DNA from: Meandrina meandrites
Taxonomy: Eukaryota; Cnidaria; Anthozoa; Scleractinia; Meandrinidae
Assembly: GCA_963693305.1 (NCBI GenBank)
Contig: OY855912.1
Coordinates: 8,730,001-8,794,000, forward strand
Reading direction: 5' to 3'
DNA: 64,000 bases
Positions 42,101 through 54,797 of this stretch are shown here, piece by piece. Position numbers and translations under genes: made by a program. The notes under the pieces were generated by a model. The model searched no databases and was not told the origin of the DNA. It was given only the letters and a program-made list of their open reading frames with translations. How positions within the stretch are numbered: the first letter of the stretch is position 1; each line of letters opens with the position of its first letter.

Positions 42101-45100
42101 TCTCAAGACTCTTAGTGTGCGGCACAGGCGTGAAAACAACCCAAATGTTCTGGGTTACAACTACGATGAACTTGTGACTTTGGATACAGTTGAAGTGGAA
42201 CTTGTACCAGAAAAGAAAGGAATTATCTTAAAGCACAACGAGTATCACGTGTCAAGCAAGGTACGAACTTGCACATAGTAAATGTACTAATTTGTTAGTT
42301 GCTTAGGGTTGGGGTTGGCTTATTTATTTTACTTTCAAGATGTTTCATCTAGTGTTCAAGCCTTCATCAGTTGAAATCATTAAGCTGTTACACACAATTT
42401 TAAAAAAGGCAGCATGTTAAGTGTACATGCTGATAAAAGTTACATGTGAAGTTTCAAAATAATGTGGTGTGAGAATTTATGGAGGCAATTTTTGTAGGCC
42501 GTTTTAGTAAAAGTATAGGGTGGTCAGAACATAAAATAAGCAACTAGGAGATGAACGTTTGATGTGTGTGGGAGGTGTCACCCAGACCTGTTAATTTCTG
42601 TTTTGTGTTTCACACGATTTTTATGTCTAAGATCCATAATGTTTTATTCATATAAAATTTTGGTTTATTTATGTACCATCTTGATTTAGTAATTACCCAC
42701 TGAGTCACTTATAGATTGTTATTGCTAGCTTGCGTTGATATTCCTTTTGACCATTCATCTTGTTTCAGAGGCATAACTGCACAGTAAATAGACGTTACAA
42801 TGACTTTGTGGCCTTCCATGATATGCTGTTACTGAGGTTCCCATATCGTCTCATTCCCACACTTCCTCCAAAGAAGCTAATGGGTGGTATGTTGAAGATT
42901 ATTTTAAAATGAATGAAAATAATATATATTTATTTTCATTTTGTAACTACTGAAATTCAGTGTAACCAATGCAAGCCTACATTAATTTTTTGTGCCATTT
43001 CTGGGTCTCTCATTTAATGATTTGCCTTAGTTAATAAAATTATGGTAAATAACCTTTGACTAAAAGATATTGTTTTTAATAGAGAGACAAAAATCAGAAG
43101 AAAAACATTTGAAGGGGTGCCTGGAATAAAGCCCCAAGTGACTTCTGATAAATTGTTTGATTCTCCTTACAATTTGTGCCGTGTATGCTCGTAAATTAAA
43201 GGGAGAATTTCATACTAGATTAGGAATTACTTTCAATTGGGCCTTATTCCGTGCACCCCTTCATTTGATCCAATGCATTCTCTGTTACTGAAAATGTAGC
43301 ATACTTGAGTAGGGTGATTGGCTTCATTCATTAGATATGACATTAGATAAAGCAATTCTATTTCTTTCATCTGCAGCAAGCAAAGAGTTTATCGAAGCAA
43401 GAAAGAGAGCATTAAAGCGTTTTTTAATGCTTGTTGTGAGGCATCCAGTGCTGTGTGAAGACAAGATTGTCAACTTCTTTCTTACAGTCAAGGGCTCAGT
43501 AAGTCTTTTGCTTCCTAACAATAAGAAATCTTTAAGGGCATAGCTAGGGGGCATTGCTATGTAAGGCAAAATTTGAGCAGAAAGAAAATGCACTCAAATT
43601 TTGAAATGGCTTTCAAAAAGAGGTTATAATGTTGCAAAGTCTAGTTATTGCATTTTTATGCTCTTACAAGTCAAAATTTAAATTGTGAAAGGTGCTTCTG
43701 TCTGTCACGACACAACAGGTTATGATTTATCACTAGGTTATAATATCATTTAATTTGGTATGCTACTCTTACTGAAAACTTGGACATAAAAATGCATTTT
43801 TTACAGTATTAACTTTAAGAGCCTCCAATAATACCATAAACAATGATCTGCCGGAAATATGACAATCATGATGAAATTCCACCACTTCCTAATATCCCTG
43901 ATAAGTTTTAGAAGAGTTGATGTTTACAACTCTGAGCATAACTAGTGCTTTTTAAGAACGCCCACTAAAGATTATAATTTAAATATTTTGCTAATGAATT
44001 TATTTATTAATGAGCAGCTGCCCTGCCCAACCGCAATGACTAAAATTTGGCAGCAATTTTCAATCCCAAGGTTTCCTGTTTTTAGTGACAGTTGATGGTA
44101 AAAACTTAGGTTAAAGATGAAGTGTCTTATTCTTTGCAGGATATTGGTCAGAAATTAAAGGATCAGTTTAAATCAATGCCTGATGAATTTATGTCCAGTC
44201 CTCTTGCCTCAAAGGCTAAGGTGATACGAAAATAATTTAATATGTAAATTACACTGTAAGTAATTACAGTAGAAACTTTTTAACCCATTGACTGTGCAGA
44301 CCAAAACTGGCCATGGCAAGCTCTGACTTTTCTTCTAGTTTTGGCATCATCACCTGTGTATATGTATGTGCATATCTATACGTACATGTATATAAAAAAA
44401 TAAGGCGTACATTATTATACTCAAGCTCTGCATAGAGATCATGTCATTAGTATGTTGAAATTTTGACACAAGATGCAGATCTATGGCTGTCAGGGTTTCT
44501 TGACTCATCTGTCCTTTCCTTTGGTCTTTAAGAAAAAAATATTCCATTAACCAAGCATCATGGCCACGCTGCAAGGGTGTCAACCCTAAGACTTGATGGA
44601 ACAGACCACGCTGCATTCAATCTATACAAAGAAGACTCAGGGCCAATATTTTCCCTGTACAACCCTGAAATAGCTTGTTGGTAGTTATTATTTTTTTTTT
44701 ACTTTGAGTATTATGTTGTTGTTTAGGAACTTGTTCCCATGGATACACAAGCTAGTTTTCAAAGCAGTCGATTACAAATTCAGGCCATTCACAACAGTGT
44801 GGAAAAACTCAAAGACGTCGCTGATAGAATGACTGCAAGAGCACTTGGTTAGTAATCAGTCTATAAAACATGGCTTCAACTGTGAGAGAGGAATAATTAT
44901 TAAGCCATTGACTACTAAGTGCTGGCCACGCGAATGACAGGCAGCTCTCGGGTCAAGGACAACACTTATCTTCCCTACCTTTCTCCCACATAAACGGTGT
45001 CCTTTTTATATATTTTTAAAAATACCAAAAAGTTTCCGACTATTTAGATCTTGTACCATCTACTTTGAAGACGTCTAAAAGAGAAGTCAAGAATGATCTA

Positions 45101-48100
45101 TGTTTTTATAAATCATTTTATTGCTTGACTATAAAAATTAGCGAAATTGATTACGACATTTCGGAATCATCTTGACTCCATTATCAAGTAGAAATAAAGA
45201 TAACGGTCGAGTTTCGAATTTAAATACAAATAAAGGTGACAGAGTATGTTAGCATATTTAAAAGAACTGTTTCGCGGTAATTAGCGTTCACAGTGTCGGG
45301 GCGTGCTGCATTTTTTTCTACTTGATAATGGAGTCAAGATGATTCCGAAACGTCGTAATCTAATTTCGCTAATTTTTATAGTCAATTGTATTTCAAAATG
45401 TTCTCTTATTAGAATTCTGAAACGCGAAAATCAACTGCACTTGTTCAGGCGACTTGAACAGTGCAGCAGTAAGCAAATTAAGTGTGATGGAGCGATCGAA
45501 TTCCTTCGTCTTTGCCAGAACTTAGACCTAACGCCTACCTTCGCCAAGGTTGACGAGACGAAGTCGAGCAAATGGCAACATTTATCGAAAGTGTTCACAA
45601 CAAATGTCATCGCTGAAGAAATCAGTTCAAAAGCCAAACAGAATGCTACCTTGAAGAAGGAAATAAATGCCGTGTATGATGAAATTCGCCAAACCTGTTC
45701 GCCGCTCCGGTACGTGCTTATCTTGCGGATCATGACAGACCTCCGCAAGAAATTATATGACGAGGTAATGGCCGGTCACACCAGCAAAATAGCGCGGCTG
45801 CTAAACAAAGATCTCGACGTCGACAAGCACATCCTAAACTTGTCATCCTACCAGTTATCGTTCTTTCAAAAGCTAGTGCTCTGCCGTGGTTTGAAATTCT
45901 CTCTGCCTCAACCTGTATCTGCCCGTGAAGTTAAAGCCAGTTTTGAGAAAGCATACTGGCGACTTGAACCTTCTTTACCAGAAGAGAAAAAGGAATTAAC
46001 CGCCGCGACCTTGCGCTCCATCGCCTTAAACTACATCGAACGGAAAGGCCCAAAACCACCCAAAGCACTGCAAAGAGCCATCAACCAGCTAAAACAACGT
46101 GATGACATCGTGATCACAAAACCCGATAAAGGATCTGGTGTGGTGGTCATGGATAAAACAGAATACATTCGTCTACTTAACGATGCATCCATCAATGACA
46201 CATCCAAGTTCATCTCTGTAAGCACGGAAAGACCACGTACGAGAGGCCGACCTCCTAAATACTACCATCCACTTCTGCAAAAAGAAAAACATCTGGAATC
46301 TGTCGTCCGGAAAATTCTACCAAAGCAGATCGCTGACACAGTCTGTCGTAAAGGCTCCCGCCTGGCCCATCTTTATGGCCTCCCGAAGACTCACAAGCAG
46401 CAGCTATCAATGCGGCCGATTCTATCCGCGACAGGGACCTACAACTACGCCCTGGCTAAGTGGCTTGATGACAAACTCAAGCCACTATCAGTAAATCAGC
46501 ACACCATCTCCGATACCTTCTCCTTCGCTAAAGAAATCAGAGAAATGCCAGTCAATCCGAACGACATCTTGGTTTCTTACGACGTATCGTCTTTGTTCAC
46601 CAACGTGCCACTTAACGAAACTATCGAGATCCTAGCTGAGAAAGCATTCACAAACAACTGGTTCAACGAAACTCACAACTTGGACATCACGAAATCAGAT
46701 CTGACCGAACTTTTAAGATTAGCTACCAAAGACCAGCTCTTTCAATTTGACGGCAGGCTGTACGAGCAAGTTGACGGGGTTGCCATGGGATCACCCCTTG
46801 GACCCCTTATGGCAAATGCCTTCCTGTGCTCTATTGAAGAAAAATTAGAGCGTGAGAACATGTTACCAGGATTTTACAAACGATACGTCGACGATACCCT
46901 AGCTACAATGCCCAATGTACCAGCCGCAACAGCCTTTCTTTCTACTTTAAATGAATGCCATCCATCTATACAGTTTACAATGGAGATTGCCGAGAACAAC
47001 AAGCTACCGTTCCTCGGTATGATGATTGAGAAAATAGACTGCCAACTTACAACGAGCGTCTATCGGAAACCAACAAATACTGGTTTACTCCTTCATTACC
47101 AGAGCCACGTTGATCAACGTTACAAAAGATCCCTTCTGAAAACCATGCTGAACCTGGCATACCGCCTCTCATCTTCAACGGATTTATTTGCGATTGAATG
47201 TGAACACCTCAAGCAGATGTTTATCAAACTCAAGTATCCACTGAACCTCATCAACTCAACAATTGCTACGTTTGTCGATTCTGTGGCCCAACCCCATGGT
47301 GAAATCCCTGAGGCTGACAGAGAAACACAAAAACCCGTACGGATTACTCTACCTTTTAAAGATCAGAAATCTGCTGACGCCGTACGCAAACAGCTAAAAG
47401 ATCTTGGAAAGAAAATTGGAACTGAGATTCAACCGGTTTACACAAGTGCTAAGATCGGCGACAAGTTGAAGTTACAAGAGAAGAAGCCTGCTTTGGTGAA
47501 CAATCAGTGCGTAGTTTATTCCTTCAAGTGTGATCAGTGTGATGCTGATTATATTGGTTATACAACACGACATCTTCATCAACGCATAGAGGAGCACAAA
47601 ACCTCTGTTATTGGCAAGCACATTAAAGAAGTCCACTGTGTCGCGAGTCCCGACCTAACAAAGATGTTTTCCGTGTTAAAGAAATGCCAAGGAAAACTGG
47701 ATTGTTTAGTTAACGAAATGCTGCTAATTCGTGAAAGAAAACCTACACTTAACACGCAGTCAGACTCAATACGTGCGAAAGTATTTATTTAATCTTAATG
47801 CAGCACGCCCCGACACTGTGAACGCTAATTACCGCGAAACAGTTCTTTAAATATGCTAACATACTCTGTCACCTTTATTTGTATTTAAATTCGAAACTCG
47901 ACCGTTATCTTTATTTCTACTTGATAATGGAGTCAAGATGATTCCGAAACGTCGTAATCTAATTTCGCTAATTTTTATAGTCAATTGTATTTCGAAATGT
48001 TCTCTTATTAGCATTTTATTGCTTTTAGCATTTTCTACATGTATACTTTTTAAATTAAATTTAAATTTCTTTTGTTCATTTACAGGATTTTCTTCTGACA

Positions 48101-51100
48101 TGCTTCAATTTGCCAAGGAGCTTACGTGAGTTTTTCAATAATCTTTAAATTATTTTAGTTGCTTTAAGCCGCACCTTGAATTTAGCAACTCAAAATTTAG
48201 AGGAAAAAGCTTTTGTGGAAAGAAATCAAAAGTCGTTCAAGTCTTCATCAAACATTAACTCACAAACATTGAAACAGAAACTGCTTCAAGGCCTTACCCA
48301 CAATTTTAGTTCTTTAGTTCATTCCACAACTTTGGCATATGATTGATCTTTTTCTGGTATTTGTTGACAGGTATTTATTCATTCAAAAAAGTTTTTTCAT
48401 AGAATTTTGAGCAACAACAAGGACATGTTTCATGGAACATTCATAGCTTAAATAACCAGGCATTAGATCAGACGATGGAAAACTGGACATCAGAAGCAGT
48501 GTGAAAATTTCCAAATGTTCTTGCAGATAAGCCGCAACCCTGATTTTGAACAACAATTTTTGATAAAAAGGTGCAGCTTATCTGCAAGTGTTTACGCTAT
48601 TTTTCTCCATACAACATATAAAGTACAATAAATGGGGCAGAGTGATGACAAGAGTAGAGACAATCGCCAGTAAGGAGATAAAAAAAACAGGGGGGGGGGG
48701 GGGTGGGGTTAGGGGGAGGGGATTCATTTGAAAGAGACGACAATGCTTGTTGTCTCACTAAGGGGTGTAAATTGAGGATTTTGGTCTCACTTGGGGTGTT
48801 CAGGGTGCAACTTGTTTCATCTTTTCAAAGTTTTATTAAGTAATAAAATTAATAATTTGAAGGTAAATTGTCAAGCAACTTGTTACCATTTACAGTGCTC
48901 TTAGCAATGAACCACACCCAACAACAGTATGGGCGAGTGGTAATGACAACACATGGGGCAACCTTAAGCACGGCTTCACTGGAATAACACCTTATTACTC
49001 CAAGCTTTCAGAAAGAGGAGCAACATGGGTAAGTGAAGGACAGGTATTGATGAACCATACCAATCACAAAAATATCATGTCTAAACTGTGTTACTCCTTT
49101 TAATTCAGGATGTGTATCCTGCAAAAGTTCTTAAACCCTGACCCTATTTAAGGCCAGTACAATCTAAAAATTAATACCCATGGGTAACCAATAAATGACA
49201 CCCTCAGATTTAAGGGTGAAATGATAACAAATTGCTTTTCTGTAGCATGGAAAGTTAACCAGGAAGTTCAGTTTTGACAAACCACATTTACACATTTGCG
49301 TTAATACAATTTAAAGGAACTCTCTCTAAGGATCGCACTGACCAGTTGTCACATGAGTATCACAAAGCCAAAAGGAGCAGAAAGGATACCCGTTTTAAGG
49401 TCTAAGAACCCCCAAAACCACACCCTATCCCACAGCACATACCATACCATACAGCACATAAGCACAGTGGCCTATTATTGTTTGTGCTTATGCTGGACTC
49501 TTGAAGGAGAGGTCTGAGTTTGCACTTTCCTGGTGTTATTGTGATGTGTCTCTGGATGGGATACCTGACTCTCTCACTCTATGCCACTCCCTGGGCACCC
49601 ACAAACTTCATGGGTAACCTCACAGAAATGTTGAGGTATAACTTGCCACAGACTATCATCCCATCTGGTAGCAGTTACTAATGTTGTGTTCCACCAAATT
49701 TACCAAAATGCCGTAATGGGACCACCATTGGGTCTGCTGCCGCAACCTGTTTTTAGTTAACAGTTACTTAAAAGAGAAGACCTTTAGTTATTTTATTATT
49801 TCCTTCCTCTCCAGTTTAAAAGAGAAGATACAGGCGCTGTTGAATATTTAGCCTTATTCTTGGACTTAACTTCCAGTTACAGGGTATGGTTAATCTACAT
49901 AATTAAAATTTGTTTAAAACCAAAATAACTGTAATTCTCACACACCACTGGTAGCCATGCCAGGCTGACCACCACAACCTGACCTTTATTACAAACTCAA
50001 CAAATCCATACATGTACATCATGCATCACAGGGAAAATTACACGATGGAAACGCTAACAAAAGATGCAGCACCAACTAAAATTCTTTGGGAAGGTGAGTG
50101 GAAAACGGTCAGGCGGACACAACAAAAACAACTGCCTACCAGTGGTCACATGACCCTTTCCCAGGTCCCAGCAGTGTGCGAGAAAAACATTTTCAACTTG
50201 TTTTGTGTCACTCAGCCAGTGGAAAATAACTCGTGAGTTTAGGAGGTGTAAAGGGAGATGAAGTATTTGTGATCTTACAAAAACATACACTAGAGCCTAT
50301 CTGTTTAACAGGTTAAAACAAACAGATTGTAAAGACTCACATGAAAGTGTTATTTTTCTCCAGCCTGAAGTTGTTTTTAATCATCTTTCAAATGACAATT
50401 CAGGCCTTGTGGAATTGGCTAAAACTGGTTTGAAAGACCACATCCGTAAAAAGTTTTGATTGGTAGATTTTGACGCATTGTTTTTTCTGAGTGTGTGTTA
50501 GAGGTTCACGGGCTGTTATTACAGTAATTTACAAATGGCAGCAACAAAAAATGCAGTTGCCAGTCATGCTAAATGAAAGGCGCAGTAAGATTGGTTAGAG
50601 GAAGCTTCATGTTAAGTAAGCTTTTAACTTATTATTAAAGTGCACTTAAATTCAAAACCAGCACAAAAGGTCTGTTTCTTTCAGTAATCATAAACTGATT
50701 TAGAGGTAAGGGTAATAACAGATGATAAATTTATTTTTCCAGGAACTCTGTGAGCGACATGAAAAGGGAGTGTTAAAAGACCATCAAAACTCGCTTCAAA
50801 AGATGCAGCAGATCAAAAAGCGCCAGATTGCTGCCCAAGCAAAGGGACAAGAACATGCTGTTGATCAGCTTGAGTCCAAAATAGTTGAACAAGAGACAGA
50901 CATCAGTAACATGGAAAACCGAAACTTTTATTCGCTTCACTGTCTACAGTTGGAGACTCAGTTGATTCATGCGAACATGAAGATATTGGCTATCATCTTA
51001 CAAAAAATGGTAGCATCACAGATATTAGGACACAAAGAGGTGAGATGTTAACTTGACATTGTTATTGTCATCAGAAGTCCCCACTCAAGTCAAAAAAATA

Positions 51101-52872
51101 CTTGCATTGTCTTTTGGTTGTTTGGGTGTTATTGTTGTGGTTAAACCCATTGACACCTGAATATCCCTAACCTGCCGTAACAAGCGTTGGCCTTTGTTCC
51201 ATTTCTGACATCATCACCTTTGACCAAATGCATCACTTGTATTCAAGCTTTGCAAAGGAAAAGATCATTCCAGTGATGCCCAAAGCAGCATATCTAACTT
51301 ACAACTCAGCAGAAAATGTCAAATTAAAATGTCTTAAAAATGCATTTTTGTCTGAAAGTGAGTCAAGGGGTTTTGATTCTCTTTTTGGTCTGACAGTGAG
51401 GGAGGGGTGGGGGATATATATAAATGGGAGTCTTTTTTATTCAGCAAAAGACTACAGTCAAGCCCCTATCAAGCAACCACCTTTGGGTAAATTTTTAGTG
51501 GTCACTTCATAGAGGTTCATCACTTAGTAGGATACCAAATTAGCAAAGGAATGGAAGAAACTTCACCTTTATTGTCAAGAAATCAAAAGATTGTCTCTTT
51601 GCTAAGTGACAATGGAATCATATCAAGACAATACTAAGTGCATGTTTGATGTTTTTATCAGTCACTTTCAGTTCAATTTTGGGGTTTTACCTGAATAATT
51701 ATTGTTGAAAACAAGCTCAAACTATGTGTACATTACCGGTATTTCTGGGTGGCTGCTTAACAGAGGTAAAAACAAGTGATGAATCCTTATCAGGATCAGG
51801 ATGGCCAAATGGTGGCTGCAGTCGCTTATATAAAAGGTGGCAACTAAATGAGGGTTTTATTTTAAGTATTGTACTGGCAATACTTTCAAGACTTTGATAA
51901 CTGGCTCCTTAATAGGGGGTGGCTGCTGAATGGGTTGCCTCCTGAAGGTGGTTCAGTAGTAGTAGGTTTCATTTTTTGTACTGTTCTTTGATCAATATTG
52001 CATATTTTGTTTTTAATTAGCCATGTTCTAAACGAGCAGGGGACTGGGAACGAACATATTTTCCCTTCGGTACAAACATTCAATATCGATTTAATTGAAA
52101 AATTGGGCACGTCATCTGAAAGAGCATCCAAAAATGAGTAAATTCACCAAATTTGGCAGTTATTGGTTTAAACCCAAAGGCATGGTACACTTAGTATGGA
52201 TTGGAGGGACAGGCGTCCTCCAATCCATACTAAGCTCTCTTATTTTAAAAGTGTACCATGCCTTTGCGTTTAAACCAATAACCATCAAATTTGGTAAATT
52301 TCCTAATTTTTGGATGCTCTTTCAGATGACGTGCACCATTTTCAATTCAATCGATATTGAATGTTCATACCAAGAAAAAATATGTTCGTACCCAGTCCCC
52401 TGCTTATTTAGAACATGGCCAATTGATGATCTTTTTAGGACAAGTGCTAGTAATATTTTTCCCAGAGCTTCTCTGTCCAAAAACGCTGACCTAATGCCCA
52501 GAATTCATAGTAAAAATGAACTGTTGTTTTGTTTATGAAGGAAAATGGAGGAAGAGCATCTTAAAAGAGAGGATGGGCTGTAATAATAAATATAGAGAGG
52601 GATGCTTAATAGAGGATTTAACTGAAATACTTTTCTAGCTAGACACCTGTTGCCCACTCCCAGCTCCCCCAAAAAATATGGAAGGTGAATTTACTCAGTT
52701 CTCTGTGTTTAAATCGTTTTGCGATATTTGCAGCTTTTTTGTTCATAATATGTTTTCTTGATCATTGCTGTAGGTTGGTGAAGTTTGGAATGAACTTGAG
52801 CCACATGTGGATGCTTTGGTTCCCAGAAGTTCCCCTGCATCATCACCACCTGGTTCTCCTCCTATGATGTGA
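39144..52872 (+). CDS. SNX8: Sorting nexin 8 (13 exons, complete)
   Basis: Exons: 39144-39165, 39291-39418, 40912-41047, 42067-42260, 42769-42886, 43377-43498, 44140-44220, 44727-44847, 48086-48125, 48896-49028, 49815-49883, 50743-51039, 52774-52872. Phases agree throughout; 1560 bp encode 519 residues. Residues 9-95 match the N-terminal helical EH-like region ([25 protein letters not shown]). Residues about 128-240 are the PX domain, with RRYNDF at 168-173 and [14 protein letters not shown], which bind phosphoinositides. Residues about 265-510 are a BAR-type coiled coil ([32 protein letters not shown]). Sorting nexin 8 acts on early endosomes in retrograde endosome-to-Golgi transport and membrane tubulation. 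The tail is Ser/Pro-rich ([14 protein letters not shown]). Intron 8 holds an intact Penelope-like element. Confidence 0.93.
40121..40622. mobile_element. hAT-like MITE, copy B, in SNX8 intron 2
   Basis: Same element and orientation as 14149-14642, with 'aattccatttcccgagtcaa' at the left and 'gactcggtcaaccggtgaac' at the right. It is flanked by a direct repeat that includes 'ggctggct' ('cttggctggct' occurs at 40110-40120 and 40621-40631). It also contains the 26-bp 'gtttgcttgcggttag' minisatellite. Open frames across copies A and B share [16 protein letters not shown], a by-product of the repeat and not evidence for a gene. Confidence 0.8.
41196..41547. mobile_element. TA-flanked MITE with 'ttataagcccc' subrepeats, copy 2
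   Basis: Ends TATACTGTAACATTCCC and the mirrored GGAATATTTTAGGGTATA are related to the element at 37688-38030, which lies in the opposite orientation on the other side of the shared promoter. It contains a long G run (41420-41444). It lies in SNX8 intron 3. Confidence 0.75.
45127..48011 (+). mobile_element. Full-length Penelope-like element in SNX8 intron 8
   Basis: The 2885-bp element is flanked by a perfect 13-bp target duplication 'cattttattgctt' (45114-45126, 48012-48024). Terminal structure is typical of Penelope-like elements: a 186-bp block at 45125-45310 is the inverted copy of 47799-47984, and a 98-bp block (45315-45412) is directly repeated at 47914-48011. One long ORF (45339-47792) fills the middle. 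It lies in the same orientation as SNX8, well clear of both neighbouring exons. Identical target duplications, near-identical repeats and an unbroken ORF indicate a young insertion. Confidence 0.92.
45339..47792 (+). CDS. Penelope-like reverse transcriptase with GIY-YIG endonuclease
   Basis: The ORF encodes 817 residues from ATG 45339; the frame is open 12 codons further up, but only from a GTG. Reverse transcriptase blocks: [13 protein letters not shown] (about 275-287), [43 protein letters not shown] from 414, [17 protein letters not shown], and the catalytic YVDD at 516-519. The C-terminus has a GIY-YIG nuclease: [20 protein letters not shown] (about 724-743), then [10 protein letters not shown]. 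Such proteins copy the element's RNA and nick the target; their RTs are related to telomerase. No stops or frameshifts are seen. The start codon lies inside the 98-bp terminal direct repeat, so the right-hand repeat carries the same ATG and first residues. Confidence 0.95.
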   Translation: MIPKRRNLISLIFIVNCISKCSLIRILKRENQLHLFRRLEQCSSKQIKCDGAIEFLRLCQNLDLTPTFAKVDETKSSKWQHLSKVFTTNVIAEEISSKAKQNATLKKEINAVYDEIRQTCSPLRYVLILRIMTDLRKKLYDEVMAGHTSKIARLLNKDLDVDKHILNLSSYQLSFFQKLVLCRGLKFSLPQPVSAREVKASFEKAYWRLEPSLPEEKKELTAATLRSIALNYIERKGPKPPKALQRAINQLKQRDDIVITKPDKGSGVVVMDKTEYIRLLNDASINDTSKFISVSTERPRTRGRPPKYYHPLLQKEKHLESVVRKILPKQIADTVCRKGSRLAHLYGLPKTHKQQLSMRPILSATGTYNYALAKWLDDKLKPLSVNQHTISDTFSFAKEIREMPVNPNDILVSYDVSSLFTNVPLNETIEILAEKAFTNNWFNETHNLDITKSDLTELLRLATKDQLFQFDGRLYEQVDGVAMGSPLGPLMANAFLCSIEEKLERENMLPGFYKRYVDDTLATMPNVPAATAFLSTLNECHPSIQFTMEIAENNKLPFLGMMIEKIDCQLTTSVYRKPTNTGLLLHYQSHVDQRYKRSLLKTMLNLAYRLSSSTDLFAIECEHLKQMFIKLKYPLNLINSTIATFVDSVAQPHGEIPEADRETQKPVRITLPFKDQKSADAVRKQLKDLGKKIGTEIQPVYTSAKIGDKLKLQEKKPALVNNQCVVYSFKCDQCDADYIGYTTRHLHQRIEEHKTSVIGKHIKEVHCVASPDLTKMFSVLKKCQGKLDCLVNEMLLIRERKPTLNTQSDSIRAKVFI
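52021..52418. mobile_element. 398-bp foldback element in SNX8 intron 12
   Basis: The two halves are imperfect reverse complements along nearly the whole length: left CCATGTTCTAAACGAGCAGG, right mirrored, ending in AGAACATGG. They meet at a 7-base centre near 52210 with a perfect 19-bp core 'cttagtatggattggagga'. The visible ORFs on both strands (51886-52131 minus, 52095-52538 plus) are products of the palindrome and share [16 protein letters not shown] translations. The single-stranded form would be a very long hairpin. Confidence 0.8.
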
Positions 52873-54432
52873 TTTTAGAATCTTATATGATGAATATTCC
52901 ATTTTAAGACAGGTGTCAAATTAGAACATTTGGCACTTTGGGAGATTTGAGTGTCCCATGCATAATTTGTAATGCCAGTGAGTACGCAAGGGGACAGTCA
53001 CATCCAATAACATTACTCCCTCCATAGAGGGTTTGAGCCTCCTACTGCCCCCCAACCCTAACCTCAACCCTTTGGCTTCATACTTTGGGATCCCCCACCC
53101 TCTTGGAACTTCCAGTGACCCACTGTGGGGTGGATATGGATATTTTCTGTAACCACGCAGTCAACATGGCTGATAGGACTATAGCATGTCCATTCATTAA
53201 CATTTTCCTAGCCCATGTGTTGGCTAGATCAGATCTTTATATCTTTACCACTTTACACTGCACTGTGCTTATTACTAAATACTAAATCATGAACGGCTTT
53301 AACACAAAAAGTGAGACAGATACCTTACACCATCAAACCATAATCAAGATCTTAATTTGAATATAAAGTTAAAATTATGTAGATAGTAAACATTATTAGT
53401 AACTTAAAAAAAAATTCTTAGTAACTTTTAATACATGAGGTATGTGTCAATAAATCATGTATCATGCAACTTCCTTGTTTGAGAAAATTATTTTCCAGAC
53501 ATTGAATTATCCATCTGGGACTTCAGGGCAACTGTACAAGTGAATGCTATGAAAGATGGAGACATATAGGGATTGTGTTTATCTTTGGAAAAACAAAAAC
53601 AATTTTAAGTAATCCTCAGACTGTATTCGATTTTCTGAATGGTTGTCTAATTTTAATGAGAAAGAAAGAAATAATTAAGATACAGGTTGAAGAAAGTTCA
53701 AATAGAAAAATTATTTTGTCGAAAAGAAAAACACGATTGTGCTTATTCATGACAGAACAAAACAAATTGGTTAACCACCCATAAGAGGACAGTTTTTTCT
53801 AGTTGTGTAAGTGCTATGTTATACATGGCAGCTTTCAGTTAAATGGTCAGAGACTAGGGTTTCATGCACAGATGTAAAAGTTCTAGCCACCTTACAATAA
53901 ACATCCCAACATTGCTTAAAAGCATAATTTTTCCACAGTCTTCAAAGTAAGACCACCTCGTGCAGCTCAACATTAAAAACAGTATATGCACCACCTAAAA
54001 GTACTTCTCAGATGAAATGAAATTTTTTCAAATGCCTGTGCAAACAAAATAGTGAATGGCATCCATTTGAAAATCACTTAACGTTCTTAATTTAGGGTTC
54101 TGTGCTGCTTGTAAACAATATTTTTTAAGGAGAATCTAGACTTCAAACTTTGCTTTTTCATGAAATATTTAAAGAGTTTTTACTAATATAAAATGCTTTG
54201 ACATCAGAATTGCAAATGTTGTAATTAAATCAAAAGGAAGTCCGCACAAGCTATCTGTGGTGTCTTTTGTATTTTTATAGTGAATGTATGAGATTTACTT
54301 ACTGGCTTTTAGAATGAATGCAGAAAAAAAAAGAAAAATGAATTCAATTTGTTCTTGACGCTTGTGATGGGGAATTTTAGTGGTGTGAAGGATGTCACAT
54401 TAGTACCGCATGCAAAATTCTGTATGTCACTC

Positions 54433-54797
54433 CACAGGTAGCCCAAGCTCCTTTGCAAGCTGGGGGAAAGAAATTTAATAAAATCGACTTATCTGTCCTG
54501 TTTTGTGTATAAACTGTTTTTCTATGGCATTTCAGAGCAATAGCAATTCCAGTGGGTTTTAGCCTCTTTGTTTTCCTCTTGATATAAACCCACTATAATT
54601 GCTTTGAAATGCCTCCAAACTCCATAGAAAGACAGTTTATACACAAAACAGGACAGGTAAGGTGATTTGTTAAATTTCTTTTCCCTATCTTTAACTATTT
54701 TGTACGATCTTTACATTAATTCCTATACAAACGCTTATAATAACACTGTCATGCGATGCCATGTTGACAGCTCCCAAAGGAGCTTGGGCAACCTGTG
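54433..54797. mobile_element. 365-bp hAT-like MITE with nested inverted repeats
   Basis: Ends CACAGGTAGCCCAAGCTCC and GGAGCTTGGGCAACCTGTG are inverted with one mismatch. 'gtcactc' is repeated exactly outside both ends (54426-54432 and 54798-54804). A second inverted pair nests inside: 'tgtcctgttttgtgtataaa' against 'tttatacacaaaacaggaca'. The asymmetric position of the inner pair suggests one MITE inserted into another. Confidence 0.75.

Noticed and set aside
51886..52538. Two ORFs with similar SYPVPC/SFPVPC motifs on opposite strands
   Set aside because: Both arise from the arms of the foldback element at 52021-52418.
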